Shown here: one piece after another, positions 39,201 through 46,676 of the stretch | Layout of the letters: the number at the start of each line of letters is the position of its first letter | How positions within the stretch are numbered: position 1 is the stretch's first letter | Assembly (NCBI RefSeq): GCF_032854445.1 | Contig: NC_088303.1 | Span: 29,459,501 to 29,523,500, forward strand | DNA: 64,000 nt | DNA from: Liolophura sinensis | Lineage: Eukaryota > Mollusca > Polyplacophora > Chitonida > Chitonidae | Direction: 5' to 3' | Translations under genes and position numbers: made by a program | The notes under the pieces: model-generated | The model's input: the letters and a program-made list of their open reading frames with translations, nothing else | Told to the model about the DNA's origin: nothing | Databases searched by the model: none

Positions 39201-41543
39201 ACCCGACAGGCATGGTCCCCTTATACAAATGGTGTTAAATGAGCACTTAAGTACAAAGTGTTAAATCAGCATTTACATACAAAGTGTTAAATCAACATTT
39301 ACATATAAAGTGTTAAATGAGCATTTACTTGAAAGATACATCTCTAGAACAAAATGTATAATGTAGCTGGCACATGAAATCCCTACAAACATATGCTTAT
39401 GACAACTCACTCAGACTGAACCAAGGCAGACTTTATTCTCACAGCCAAGTCTTGTTCTGTGTCTAATTCCTCACAAACTCGCTCATGATATGACCTCAGG
39501 CGAAACAAGGCAGCCCTGGTAAAAGAAACAAATATGTTGTACACATGTTCATATTTTAACAATTTATACATTTCAGCTTCATGATGCTGACACAAAGCAC
39601 AATGTCGATACCAATACATGCTGTCTCTCCAATAAAATAACAAAACTATGGACACTGTATTTCATCCAGAAGCTTTATAGCACATGTAGCTTACGTATTT
39701 TGTTCCGCCTCTGCGTTCTGTGTATCCTTAAACACCTGGTCTCTCTCCTCTTCAAGCTGCTCTATACGCTCCTTGCATTTCTTCAGCTCCTCCCTGTACA
39801 AACAGATGTATGTATTACCATCTTTCTTTAACACTCTCGTACATGTTAAACATCTACCAAATGGTACAGATATTTACACAGATTTCCGCAATTTGTGTAA
39901 ATTACCTTAATTATATATATATATAGATATATATGTTTTTTTTTGAAAATCCCTGAAGTTAATCACTGCACATCAAATTTATGACAAACATCAAGGAATT
40001 ATAGTGTTCAACATTTATATACAAAGTGGTGCATTCACATCAGAAAATGAGAATGAATTAATTAACGAAGGCAGAGGAGAGATATACTATCATTAAACAT
40101 GTGATACCAAATTTCTATAGGTACATGTACCCTAATTCCTCAGCCATTTCACATATGAAAGGGTAACTTTCAATGAATTGCAGGCTTTTTCTTTTTGATT
40201 TGATTTTGAAAATAAAAATACATTGGTTGGGTTGGCCAGTTTCAGGAATTATAAAGTATAATTTTAAAAATACACAAAATAATGACATGAGAATATATGT
40301 TGGAAAAAATATCTTCCAAATATGCAAAAGGGTCGAAAAATGGGAGTAATCGCTGAAACCTCTTTATCATCATCATAAAAATAGCAAAAAAATTATCCAG
40401 TTTCATTTCATGGTGCCACAGCTTTTTAATGGGAGGGTGTTTAGGTGTCCTGTGCACTCTTCATTATTCATCGGGTGGCCAAATGAGGATGATGACTGAG
40501 ACCTAATTAGTATATCTCATAATTTCTCTCTTAAAGACCAGGATAAAACCTTCATTCAGACACCAGAAAGTTTCTCTGAGCATTGCCTTGTGGAGACAGG
40601 ACCAAGTAGACAGTATCAATCAGGGTTTTTTATGCACAAATAAAAGAAACTTCACAACCATAATATTCATGCCCTCATAATCATTAGAGCACAAACTTAA
40701 ATAATTAATAAGCTTCATCTGCTCACCTGGTTTTGTCTGCCACATATTTCTTGTGTTTGACTTTCTCATCTAGCTCATTAAGGTAAGCCCTAAAGTGAAT
40801 CATCCGCAGCTGTTCCTGACGTGATATTCTCTCCTCGGGAGTGGCTGGGTACTCAGTGTCACTACAGAAACAAGCAAAGTATATTTGTTAGTTATAATGC
40901 AGGCTGAAGTTGAAAACAAATGATGTAAATCCTCTTTGTAGAGAACATAGGTAGGCCATATATGTATCTCCATCAAAACAATTTAGCTAGAAAATACACG
41001 CATCATTGAAAATTACGAACTGTTTACTTCACACTTCCATGCGCCCTTAGAAATGTATTAAAGTTACTGAAATTAAGTATCGCTATATCTTTGCTGCTGG
41101 CCCACACATATGCAAAGAGACAATTTTGTTACCTTTAGAGGGCATCCATTTAACAAAACAGGTGATTCAGAATTAACTTGGAAAGAAACAGTTAGCACTG
41201 GTTAATCATGAATGTTATCACGACGACAGCAGCTGACTCTGACTCAGCGCTAATTTGATAAAAGCTCCTTTTATGAGAAAAAATGTAAATGTTTTATTGA
41301 AACAAGAGATTCATCAAGTACTGATTGACTCAATCAGTAACAACAAATATCCTACTCAACAACAGTGTCCTCTTCTATGTCAGATTCCAGATCCAGGTCC
41401 ACATCTTCATCCCCATAGTCAATAATTCCCCCATCCTCGTCGATGAAATCAGTCATAAAGTTCTCTTCTCCTGTCACTTCAACAGCATCCATTATTTTAT
41501 CAAGGTCTTGCTGAGACCCCACCAAACTCTCCTGTGTTTCCAT
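188..41543 (-). CDS. CFAP74: CFAP74, cilia- and flagella-associated protein 74 (39 exons placed, 3' end probably outside)
   Basis: CFAP74 is a structural protein of the central-pair apparatus of motile cilia; in Chlamydomonas FAP74 sits in the C1d projection with FAP46, FAP54 and FAP221. The sequence shows an acidic N-terminus, a long Lys/Glu/Arg/Gln-rich coiled coil, then repeated ASH/MSP-like beta-sandwich segments with the DFG..VG pattern. Exons were placed by minus-strand AG and GT sites, open frame and phase. The placed exons sum to about 4.95 kb (about 1,650 codons), close to the roughly 1,580 residues of human CFAP74. Family-typical stretches include ASAIDVPV, ICMFDRLYQD, HLELLPKTGY and QPNDGFGTLLPLET. 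The exons are listed block by block in the next entries. Two exons carry frameshifts and one junction near the 3' end is unresolved. The N-terminal start is an ATG at 41543; an acceptor just before it implies an upstream 5'UTR exon. Confidence 0.9.
912..1400. repeat. 189-bp tandem repeat, about 2.6 copies
   Basis: The phrase TCTGAACATCAGCTCAGCC recurs at 912, 1101 and 1290, exactly 189 bp apart, followed each time by a near-identical block containing CTTACACAGCAACCAATCAG and TTTAAAGAYATGACAGGTGC. The copies differ by scattered substitutions only, so the array is fairly recent. Confidence 0.85.
2054..2207. mobile_element. MITE-like element with GGCCC..TTTCAC terminal inverted repeats
   Basis: The left end GGCCCATTTCACAAAGAGC and the right end, read in reverse complement, GGGGCCTGTTTCACTATGTG, form imperfect terminal inverted repeats around about 150 bp of non-coding sequence. 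No ORF is present, so this is a non-autonomous DNA element by structure. Confidence 0.55.
4081..4303 (-). mobile_element. SINE family A copy, 5'-truncated
   Basis: It matches the common SINE of this window from the TTTATTTATTTGATTAG tail through CACTTATACACTGGCAGCAG to GTGAGAGGCTCCTGGGTC, but lacks the tRNA-like head. Confidence 0.8.
4768..8588 (-). CDS. CFAP74: CFAP74 exons 33-38: C-terminal ASH-like segments
   Basis: Exons: 8442-8588, 7267-7396, 6809-6874, 6317-6405, 5243-5373, 4768-4896. They encode LLDMGTVLAGEYVEKNFK, the strand IHNVSSLSVDYNIKLDSLSL, NVFDCVPTEGTIPPG, and ATHEVMVTFAPDHASDHFSD, a motif typical of this family. Exon 5243-5373 starts in frame (EDSYRFQLIGK) and ends in frame (EPRGPDEEE), but its length is one base out, so it carries a frameshift near 5340-5345. 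Exon 4768-4896 encodes PTPVLFTLQCRAKEDEFIPA. Phase is consistent at all other junctions. Confidence 0.82.
5053..5140 (-). mobile_element. SINE family A, 3' fragment
   Basis: Only the tail region is left: TTTATTTATTTTGATTGATG followed by the conserved block CTCAAGAATATTTCCCTTAT and GACCAGCATTATGGTGG. Confidence 0.7.
5523..5753. mobile_element. MITE-like element with about 33-bp terminal inverted repeats
   Basis: The left end GGCCCCCGGGATCCAAAGTG.. and the right end in reverse complement GGCCTGGGCCCAGGATCATG.. can be aligned through to the shared inner block ATCYTAGACTTAA. The 230-bp element has an AT-rich non-coding centre. It sits in a CFAP74 intron. Confidence 0.65.
6520..6608 (+). mobile_element. 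SINE family A, 3' fragment in opposite orientation
   Basis: It reads GTGAAATATTCTTGAGTATG then GCGTAAAACACCAATGACAT and an AAATAGATAAATA tail, the reverse complement of the other copies, so this copy points along the plus strand. Confidence 0.75.
6960..7200. repeat. Second SINE-like family (B), copy 1
   Basis: A repeat with a tRNA B-box-like phrase on the minus strand (GCTGGTTCAAAACCTGG) and the blocks CCCTAAATGACCTAA and TTGATTTTAGAGAAG, which recur at 10960-11095 and 52650-52870. Boundaries are approximate. Confidence 0.45.
7571..7912. repeat. Minisatellite, about 8 copies of a roughly 42-bp unit
   Basis: Units of the form GAAATACCAGTATCTAGGAA followed by ACGAGAAATTCAGCTTTAA repeat with small length changes (for example an extra CTAT). 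It ends directly against a SINE. It lies in the CFAP74 intron between exons 7267-7396 and 8442-8588. Confidence 0.85.
7918..8184 (-). mobile_element. SINE family A, full-length copy
   Basis: Runs from the TTTATTTATTTATTTGATTG tail to the tRNA-like head (minus strand GGGGCCTCCATAGCTCAGTT, then TTAGCGCGCTAGCGC). Internal B-box-like phrase GAGTTCAAGTCC on the minus strand. Transcribed direction is minus. Confidence 0.88.
8721..10604. mobile_element. Element carrying a tyrosine-recombinase relic, bounded by inverted repeats
   Basis: TTCATGAAGCATACTTA at 8730-8746 recurs in exact reverse complement at 10574-10590, each close to a GGGG-rich outer edge. Between them lies the recombinase remnant described in the next entry. 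A further copy of the end motif in the same orientation as the left one is at about 8852, and a diverged one at about 27690. The whole lies in a CFAP74 intron. It may be one element, or a recombinase element inserted into a repeat. Confidence 0.45.
9583..10160 (-). pseudogene. Crypton-like tyrosine recombinase, C-terminal remnant
   Basis: On the minus strand the frame reads SYESFFERPLLNIPVDHTSW, then YTNHCVRATTATVL, VMSVTGHRNE and SVRSYV. These match the C-terminal catalytic box of tyrosine recombinases of the Crypton/DUF3504 group: Arg in CVRATT, His-Arg in GHRN and a possible nucleophilic Tyr in SVRSY. After that the frame changes at about 9880, and the tail FGGLFNNVTINNSTVHIN is read in another frame, so the gene is broken. 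The N-terminal part is absent. It is a relic inside the CFAP74 intron and does not contribute to that gene. Confidence 0.72.
10667..19959 (-). CDS. CFAP74: CFAP74 exons 28-32, including one exon with several frameshifts
   Basis: Exons: 19811-19959, 15552-15691, 11863-11988, 11137-11302, 10667-10786. The first begins KCHIKVRFSPTLREEDIKR in frame and then needs three single-base corrections to stay open through RMMVKSLEARLR, YKEQLRKA and QEAQEQ; see findings. Exon 15552-15691 is a lysine- and serine-rich linker (KKKQATKKGAPDKAKGKSSS). Exon 11137-11302 encodes another ASH-like segment with CTTTDFGDISVGQHVSKSF, and 10667-10786 the strand pair LRVLPPDASHTVLISFTP. Phases match from 15552 to 10667 (AA+T, AG+C and so on). 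The introns in this block hold the two largest minisatellites of the window. Confidence 0.84.
10960..11095. repeat. SINE-like family B, copy 2
   Basis: It shares GCACCAAAAATA, TATTTTGTGAC.., AATATGCACTTTTG and AGGTCATTTAGGG with the copy at 52650-52870. It ends about 40 bp from CFAP74 exon 11137-11302. Confidence 0.5.
11521..11792 (-). mobile_element. SINE family A, nearly full-length diverged copy
   Basis: It has the tail TTTATTTATTTGACTAATG, the central GTCAGCATTATGGTGGGAGG and a recognisable but degenerate tRNA-like head (GTGCTAGCACGCCAAGCACT). Confidence 0.8.
12189..12570. repeat. Minisatellite, about 7 copies of a roughly 52-bp unit
   Basis: The unit TTAATGGGGACTGGTTCTTA followed by CTTCAGTTCTGGCCATGG and TTTATTACAGTTTG repeats with increasing divergence. 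It lies between CFAP74 exons 11863 and 15552. Confidence 0.82.
13190..15545. repeat. 2.3-kb minisatellite: 55-bp monomers giving way to a 133-bp higher-order unit
   Basis: The left part repeats a monomer of about 55 bp (CATTACTGTTTGGTAATGG.. then TCACTGTATGGTTATGGTGT). From about 13870 the period becomes 133 bp, equal to two diverged 55-bp monomers plus a 23-bp shortened monomer (GGTTATGGTGTTGCCCACTA..). Open minus-strand reading frames repeat every 133 bp, a by-product of the array and not genes. The array fills most of the CFAP74 intron between 11988 and 15552, and its right end touches exon 15552-15691. Confidence 0.92.
16330..16506 (-). mobile_element. SINE family A, truncated copy
   Basis: From the TTTATTTGTTTATTTAATGG tail through GTCAGCATTATGGTCGGGAG and CTGACAGACCTTCCCATATA; the head is missing. 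A more decayed fragment follows at about 16810-16880. Confidence 0.7.
17300..18808. repeat. 30-bp minisatellite, about 50 copies
   Basis: The unit GCGTGTAATCTGAACATACA plus CAGTATATAT repeats about 50 times. Because 30 is a multiple of three, long minus-strand frames stay open (up to 308 codons, repeating MFRLHAYILC or a shifted version). These are artefacts of the array: they have no start context, do not splice and are pure repeat. It lies in the CFAP74 intron between exons 15552 and 19811. Confidence 0.95.
18878..18900 (+). repeat. Uninterrupted run of 23 G
   Basis: A perfect poly-G tract just right of the 30-bp minisatellite; on the transcribed strand of CFAP74 it is poly-C. Confidence 0.95.
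19148..19357. mobile_element. TA-flanked MITE, family M, copy 1 (210 bp)
   Basis: Left end TACCCTAATTCCTCAACCTT; right end in reverse complement TACTGTAATTCTTCAACCTT. The ends begin and finish with TA, as expected for Tc1/mariner-type target sites. No ORF. Confidence 0.7.
21297..26659 (-). CDS. CFAP74: CFAP74 exons 19-27: conserved core
   Basis: Exons: 26575-26659, 25750-25875, 25388-25584, 24355-24605, 23670-23757, 22933-23106, 22373-22506, 21587-21762, 21297-21397. The first two are a low-complexity Thr/Asp/Glu linker. Exon 24355-24605 is the most recognisable of the gene, with ASAIDVPVWVDRQTVDLKIC, FDRLYQDTIIVNNR and LELLPKTGYIQAQSQFSAQL. Exon 22933-23106 contains TTDLDFGCCTIYESVKH; 22373-22506 contains QPNDGFGTLLPLETIQLDII; 21297-21397 contains GPTSFEFVVPKGAPI. 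All junctions keep frame. The donor at 21586 is GTTCAC, a weak but valid GT site. This block alone is enough to identify the family. Confidence 0.92.
22585..22690 (-). mobile_element. SINE family A, decayed 3' fragment
   Basis: It retains TTGAAGAATTTTTCACTTCT and GCTGGTGGTTAG, positions equivalent to the conserved CAAGAATATTTCACTTATAC block. Confidence 0.45.
26262..26400 (+). repeat. Possible tRNA-derived SINE of another family
   Basis: GGTGGCTTAATGCTTCGAGT followed about 35 bp later by CCAGGGTCAAACCTGTATC resembles tRNA A and B boxes on the plus strand. There is only one clear copy, so the call is tentative. Confidence 0.35.
28272..28543 (-). mobile_element. SINE family A, full-length young copy
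   Basis: Intact from TTATTTATTTATTTGATTGG to the tRNA-like head; minus strand GTGGCTCAGTCGGTTAGCGC (A-box region) and GAGTTCAAGTCCAGCTC (B-box region). Nearly identical to the copy at 53873, which implies recent activity. Confidence 0.92.
28740..32945 (-). CDS. CFAP74: CFAP74 exons 12-18: first ASH/MSP-like segments
   Basis: Exons: 32818-32945, 32255-32374, 31151-31269, 30727-30793, 30341-30431, 29751-29874, 28740-28789. They encode PEFEGLWDQHKPYK, the GAAFYSKPDVVHFK..DFDVGKCYKKRV strand pair, FDPPGQMSAGMTCEMLVTFK, and a second sandwich with QDTVDFGTAVIGETLKRTF. The pattern of a hydrophobic strand, DFG, V-G and T-N is that of ASH (ASPM-SPD2-Hydin) modules found in ciliary proteins. The donor of 30341-30431 is placed at GTCAGT, which gives the correct phase into 29874; a GTGTGA eight bases before it does not. 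The exon of 28740-28789 is only 50 bp. Confidence 0.87.
31770..32085 (-). mobile_element. Two SINE family A fragments, close together
   Basis: 31770-31835 has the tail and GTTTTATGCCATACTCAAGA; 31935-32085 has GCTCAAGAACGTTTCACTTA, then GGCAGCTGCCAGG. and a decayed body. Both sit in the intron between CFAP74 exons 31151 and 32255. Confidence 0.55.
34210..34309. repeat. 100-bp sequence duplicated from 35171-35269
   Basis: The block from GCGATAAAAGCTCT to ACAAGTAGGTTTT is the same as at 35171-35269 except for one extra A. This copy is flanked by the direct repeat TGACTCAGGGC (34201-34211 and 34309-34319). Confidence 0.9.
34365..36360 (-). CDS. CFAP74: CFAP74 exons 7-11: end of coiled coil and acidic linker
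   Basis: Exons: 36258-36360, 35762-35919, 35303-35435, 34676-34798, 34365-34497. The first two continue the coiled coil (MKRREQESEERQKSDLQ; ARDRARERERQLQELAERQ). Exon 35303-35435 has the basic run LKKRKKKQPYLWMDVKNMSE. Exon 34676-34798 encodes GIIEPSLTEFEPYLIEQ, then the glutamate-rich EQEEQEKQK. Exon 34365-34497 is a low-complexity acidic linker (KESDDEEEENTGSEAEQE) joining the helical part to the beta-sandwich part. Phases agree at each junction. The donor of 35303-35435 (GTGAATT) is weaker than the others, so its exact 3' edge is slightly uncertain. Confidence 0.86.
35171..35269. repeat. Second copy of the 100-bp duplication
   Basis: Partner of 34210-34309, 961 bp away and in the same orientation. 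No direct repeat flanks this copy, so it is probably the source. It lies beside CFAP74 exon 35303-35435. Confidence 0.9.
36760..36905. mobile_element. Diverged relative of the foldback element at 44964
   Basis: It shares CACTCTGGGTGAAAACATTT, CAATTTCCACCCAGGCGAA and AAAGTTACAAAACTTC with the right arm of the palindromic element. Confidence 0.5.
37419..41543 (-). CDS. CFAP74: CFAP74 exons 1-6 (coding): acidic N-terminus and start of coiled coil
   Basis: Exons in transcript order: 41356-41543, 40727-40861, 39695-39793, 39411-39515, 38416-38589, 37419-37520. The first carries the ATG at 41543 and encodes METQESLVG followed by a strongly acidic stretch (residues about 35-62, e.g. DYGDEDVDLDLESDIEED). 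An acceptor (ttttgcag) five bases before the ATG shows that the true first exon is non-coding and further right. From about residue 70 the sequence is charged and helix-prone (EERISRQEQLRM, KKCKERIEQLEEERDQ, LKKKEEVLEKQKAD), a typical coiled coil. Every junction in this block keeps frame, for example GA+G TAT across 39411/38589. Donors are GT and acceptors AG throughout. Confidence 0.88.
39226..39330. repeat. Short tandem repeat, about 4 copies of 30-31 bp
   Basis: The unit GTGTTAAATCAGCATTTACA followed by TACAAA repeats four times with small changes, inside a CFAP74 intron. Confidence 0.75.
40128..40348. mobile_element. TA-flanked MITE, family M, copy 2 (221 bp)
   Basis: Left end TACCCTAATTCCTCAGCCAT and inner block TTTGATTTTGAAAATAAAAA with TTGGTTGGGTTGGCCAG resemble the copy at 19148; the right end is AAAAGGGTCGAAAAATGGGA. 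Confidence 0.65.
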
Positions 41544-42139
41544 AATTGCTGCAAAATTAGAAAATTTTATGACAATGAAACATATGACAGTATAGTAAGA
41601 CAATAATTATAAATATGTATGTACACTTAATTTGAGTGTTGCAGCTCAACTCAAAACATGATTGCATGTGTCTTCTAGTCTGATATCTTAACTTTAATGA
41701 ACTGGGACTGAAAAAAAAAAGGCTGTAAAAAGTTTTAAAAATTGTAAGAATGGTTGGTTTTTTATGTTGCTTCAGAAAGATGAGATAACACCAAAATGCA
41801 AGCATATACATGGTATTTCTCTTTGCATTAAGTGTAAGAATACAATGTAAGACTACCAGTGACAGTTGTGGGTGTAGGTGTTGCTTTTATTGGAAGAAAT
41901 CATGCAAACAATATGGTTCTTCTGTTGCCAGGACACATTAGAAAGTATTATGGATGTACCACTCAAAACATGCATGATGCATTATATACTTTATCTTTAT
42001 ATTTGATGTATAATTATTATGTGTGGAGGAAACTGGAGTGCCTCAATCATATTATATAGTGACAATACATATATCATTAATTTGTTATGATACATTTCTT
42101 GACAGGTTTCGAGAAATCACTTCAAACTGTCAGAAAGCT

Positions 42140-42303
42140 TTTGTGGCCGAGTGCCGTGCAATGCCCCGAGAGCCTCTCAGCAATGGTGTCACCAGCTCAT
42201 GCTGGGTTCCTCTCCAGTCATACGTGGGAAGATCTGCCAGTAACCTGCGGACGGCCGTAAGTTTTCTCTGACAGGCGTTGTAAAACGCCAATCAATTAAA
42301 TAA
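42140..42303 (+). mobile_element. SINE family A, plus-strand copy
   Basis: It reads AGCTCATGCTGGGTTCCTCT, GTGGGAAGATCTGCCAGTAA and ends TAAAACGCCAATCAATTAAA with an A-rich tail, the opposite orientation to most copies. It lies between the CFAP74 ATG exon and the X-box, so probably in intron 1. Confidence 0.82.
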
Positions 42304-42654
42304 ATAAGTAAAATTATAATTACTTCCCGTGTAAGAGTAAGCATGGTCGATTGAACATCCATTATAACTTAATTTGTCTTATATCTTTCAACATTTAATT
42401 TATTTAAGTTGCAACATTGCTCGAGTTACACACGCCTATGCTGCAAACAACAACAAACGATATCCACGGGTCACAGATTATCGGTTAGTTGCCGAACTTG
42501 GAATATTAAGAATAAAAACTCAGCATCAGGTTAAACCACTTGCCTTTTCTTGTCGCAGTAGCTTCTTCTAATAGTTTGTTCCTGTTACAAATATACGTTG
42601 TTGAAGAAGGGATGAAGTGCTGTCTGCTAGCGTCGCTCGCACTGTGTACATTCC

Positions 42655-42669
42655 GCCATCTCTAGCAAC
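42655..42669. promoter_or_regulatory. Candidate RFX X-box upstream of CFAP74
   Basis: The sequence GCCATCTCTAGCAAC is an imperfect inverted repeat of the X-box type (GYTRCC-N-RGYAAC), the site bound by RFX factors that drive cilium genes. It lies about 1.1 kb 5' of the coding start, where the promoter or 5'UTR exon of CFAP74 is expected because the ATG exon is preceded by an acceptor. The right half-site AGCAAC is exact; the left half is weak. Function is inferred from the match and its place. Confidence 0.35.
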
Positions 42670-42699
42670 CGATCAGCAGCGCAATCTAGGCCTGGAGGG

Positions 42700-44960
42700 G
42701 AGGTAACTCATGCACAACACCATACCACACCACATTCATATATAGCTGATCCAGAAAATGCGCAATCAAGCTCTTCACGTACGTTGTTATCAAAAGTTCT
42801 GCAGGAAAATAAACATTTTGGAAAAGATTCTGTTCATTTTTCAAAAAAAAAAAAAAAACTGCGCTGTAAAATGCATGTGAGTACTTAGTTAAATTAACTT
42901 AATTAAAAGTTGAGTTTATTTTCAAAAAAATTCTGACCGTAATGAAGGGAGGTAAATGTCAGAAATTGTCCAAAGTAAACCTCGACGTTTAATTTAACTG
43001 AACAAAATACTAATGAATTTAAATACACTGGTCGAAGAATTGGATTTGAAAGGTCCAATACAATACAAATATGTATCCACATATGATTTCTCGACTGTCT
43101 ACAGTACGATCCCTCAACAAGATTTAAATCAGCCGTCTTACTATAAGCTCTATGTTTTTGGTGTTTCAAAAGACGGGCCATGAATTCTTAAATGTCAGAG
43201 CTCACAAGACATTTTTTTTTTTAGCTCAAACTCATATTTAGGTTACCACCGCACGGTTGGTAGAACTATTCGAATTTCTGATGAATAACATCTACGACGC
43301 ATATGTATTTGAAAATCGGCAAAGGTGATATGAAGGCCTACATATCTCAGTGTACAGGCCTACAAACTGCACGCCCCTATTAGCAAACCTTTACTTATTC
43401 CTGGGACACATTGGCATATTCACACATTAGCATGAATGCGACTAATGCAGAATATTTTGCAAAACAATCAACTTCATGAACTCGCTCCTTTACATTCATC
43501 AAACGTTAGATAGACAATCTTCTATGGTGGTACACATAATCCGTATATAAACGAAGCAGAAATGGAAATACAGCCAGTTCACTGGATTCCCTAGACGGCA
43601 CATCTCACCTGTATTTTTGTTAAAACGACAAGGGTTTCCTCTCGCGTCGATTGCATGACATGAGAGACGACATTCATTTCGATATATTGGTCCATTTATG
43701 GATGGCCAATATTCCAGAAAATCCTGCATAGACCTCTGTATATACATATCTCGTCTGCATGATCGTATATGCTATAGAACGTGTAAGCAGTGAACAGTTT
43801 TAATATCATAGCTGTGTTTATATAAACAGTTGCAATACGTATTACTAGAATGTTTTATAATTTTTTCTTGCTATACAAGAGGTTATTATGCACATACAAA
43901 TATGGACCTTTCATTGTTTAAACACAGTGTGCGAACTATACCCACTTGATTTGAGGGATTGGATATCACACAAAATTGATACCATTTTTAATCTTTCTTA
44001 CACAATTGGGGAATTCCTGACTGAGATTGTCATTGATACTAAATTTATTGATTAGGATATCACTTTGGACATTGTTTTACCACTGATTACTAAATTTGTA
44101 ACATCCATGCACACATGGTCCAAAACAAAAATTAATTGTGCACGATCCGATTTATTTTTTATTAAAAACAAGAGTAAGTCATTGAATTTAATGTGTGAAA
44201 TGCTATTCCGTTTTAGATTAATTGAATCTATGCGTCGAAACGGACATTCGTATATACCAGTCGCATGCCAGATTGGGCGTTCCAAGTCAATAATCACAAG
44301 ACCAGTTCTCAAACCGTTGTTTAACACAAACCACAAAAGAACAAAGAAAGTATATAAGTACGAAATTACGACGGAATCATGCAAAGACAAGGCAGTCAAC
44401 CGCTTTCAATGATGTTAGAAAGACGCAAGCATGAGCCCCATAGGTGAATGACTAAAATCAGTATTGAAGTCTTGTACCATGCTAGTATGTAAGTCGTCGA
44501 TAACAAAATGTGCCTCTCAGTTGCGCTTGGGTTGCAACTGTGCATATAGGCCTACATCCAATAAGGCGATCTAATTCAACATTCATCTAATGAATATACA
44601 GCCCCTAGCCTAGGGTTAAGCGAAATCTGACACAATCGTGAATCTCAGCGAAAGAGGTTATGGACGCTGTGTTCATATTTGTTTACATGAAGAGAATTTG
44701 AGGAAATTGAAGAAAGTTGGGTGGTGAAGGCGTTTGATGAACAACCTCTGCACAACCCCCTTGTGACGTTGAATGAAATCGTCACAACACACGGGATCTA
44801 ACAAATGCTACAAGGCGAGATATGTACACATTGTAATGCAGGACCTTGAAAAATCTGCACCGATATTGTATACGTTGGTTAATCTGTCAAGATAGGCCTA
44901 TGTTTGAATGCAGGAATGACTGATCATGGCTTAGCGCCTTTTCGTCAATATATGTTGACC
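42700..44960. other. Intergenic stretch with no supported gene
   Basis: It contains AT-rich sequence, an A17 run at about 42843 and a few unmatched ORFs (for example 43499-43747 minus, and a mirrored pair at 44052-44412). None has splice signals, family motifs or codon support. Confidence 0.5.
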
Positions 44961-44963
44961 GTA

Positions 44964-45308
44964 ATTACGGTGGCCCATATACGACATTTTCCTTTTTTCT
45001 TAATTTTGTAACCTTTTCTTAGGTTTCCACTCGGTTGAAAACATTTTCACCAAGGTGAGAACCGTTTCCACCTGGGTGGCAACGTTTTTCACCTGTTTTC
45101 ACCCAGGTGGAAACTCACGTGATACAAGAAGCCTCAAAATGATTTCATCTTCCATTTCCGCCATTTTTGGACCAGAACGAGGCATTTGATATCACGTGAG
45201 TTTCCACCTGGGTGAAAACCTTTTCACCTGGGTGATAACGTTTCACTCAAGTGGAAACCTAAGAAAAAGTTACAAAAGTTAAGAAAAAAGGAAAACGGCC
45301 ACCGTACG
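44964..45308. mobile_element. Palindromic foldback element with arms of about 130 bp
   Basis: The left arm (TTACGGTGGCC.., CATTTTCCTTTTTTCTTAA.., TCTTAGGTTTCCACTCGG..) recurs in reverse complement on the right (..CAAGTGGAAACCTAAGAAAA.., AAGAAAAAAGGAAAACGGCC, ACCGTAC). The centre is about 70 bp. Inside the arms GTGGAAACTCACGTGAT pairs with ATCACGTGAGTTTCCAC. It has no ORF. Confidence 0.85.
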
Positions 45309-45309
45309 C

Positions 45310-46089
45310 AATGCTCCCGCCCAGCCAATACATGTACAGCGCTCCTGGAGCTGCATTGCAGTTTTAAAGACGAAAAGTGGTAATCCTATGTGAACTATTT
45401 TCTAGTTGTGGAGTGGGGTGACTCTCATTTCGAGTAAAGCAGTTTACGAGAATTACGGTGTGAAACAGGAGTTACTCCACTCCACAGCTCTCTCTTCTCA
45501 TTCCACTATAGGCGTATACATTTTGTGTGTAAATGAGACAAAATCAAACTATATGAATGAGAATACGTTCATAAATGTATCTAGACACACCTGTACGAAT
45601 GTCAAGCCGTTTTACTATTATTGACTAGAAATATTGCCTATGTGTTGCATAGGTATGTAGGCCTATAATGTCACAATTATAACTACTGGATGTCAAGATC
45701 CCTATGTGAATGCAATGTACCAATTTGAAACTCGTGCGCTGTGAAAATGCAATTGACAATTCTGTAGTCTTTCACGGAAACCAGAAATGTGATCGAAATG
45801 TCCCTAGTTAATTGCATTAATTGAAGTTAATTCTGCATATTAGATATATTAGGAAATAGTTACGTGGGGCCCGTTTTACAAAGCTGTCTGAACGCCACGC
45901 CAAGGGCATTTACCATAATGACGTATCTTTTTACTAGCTGTGAGTCACGGGATTCACGCCAGGCGCAGTTCGCACGGTTTGACTTCAGTTGCAACAAAGT
46001 ACATACACGTGGACGAACAGACACACGTTATCCCTTTGGTATACTATTATGAAGGAAACACAGACACTCTATTTATGCGCTGCTATATC
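45310..46089. other. Intergenic stretch, nothing recognised
   Basis: One 72-codon plus-strand ORF (45406-45624) and one single-ended GGGGCCCGTTTTACAAAGC motif at 45867, similar to MITE ends, were seen. No gene is supported. Confidence 0.4.
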
Positions 46090-46285
46090 TGATTTATTTG
46101 TGTGATTGGTGTTTCACGTCGTAGTCTAAAATATTTCACTAAAATGACGGGCGGCCAGTATTATGGTGGGAGGAAACCGCGGAGAGCTCGGGGAACCCAC
46201 GACCATCCCGCCCATCCACTGGCGAGATGCCCCTGGGCCATTGTGCCGTTCTGGCGTTCTAACCCCCTCTGCCACGGAGGCCCCA
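46090..46285 (-). mobile_element. SINE family A, copy with internal deletion
   Basis: Tail TTTATTTGTGTGATTGGTGT, centre GCCAGTATTATGGTGGGAGG, then a jump from CCACGACCATCC to the head (CACTGGCGAGATGCCCCTGG ... CCACGGAGGCCCC). Confidence 0.8.
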
Positions 46286-46676
46286 ACGTCATTTGATGTG
46301 AAAGACTTCTTTTTGGGTTTTCCTCTCAGTCGTACGCGTTTATGGTTTGAATAGCTCTTTATACAACAGACTCGCATAATGCACTTTAAAACTATTTCGC
46401 CAACAGCCAAATGTCCCCAAACCTGATAAATGTATCATCTAATGGATTTGTAGAGGCACTTTTCACTGACATATCTTTTCACAGCTGCCATACAGTAATT
46501 CTAGAATTTCGGACGCTAATATTTCGGACATATAACCCACCTCCACGTTTGCATATCTGTACTTCTGAGAACGCCTCCGAAGGGAATGCCTGATTGGTGT
46601 TTACACAAACCAGGAGGATTAAAGCTACCTGTGAGTAGTTATATCAGCACACAATAAAAATAATAAATAACAAAAA

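Noticed and set aside
44052-44412. Two mirrored 115-codon ORFs on opposite strands
   Set aside because: Open frames on both strands over the same bases in AT-rich sequence are expected by chance; no motif, splice site or start context supports either.
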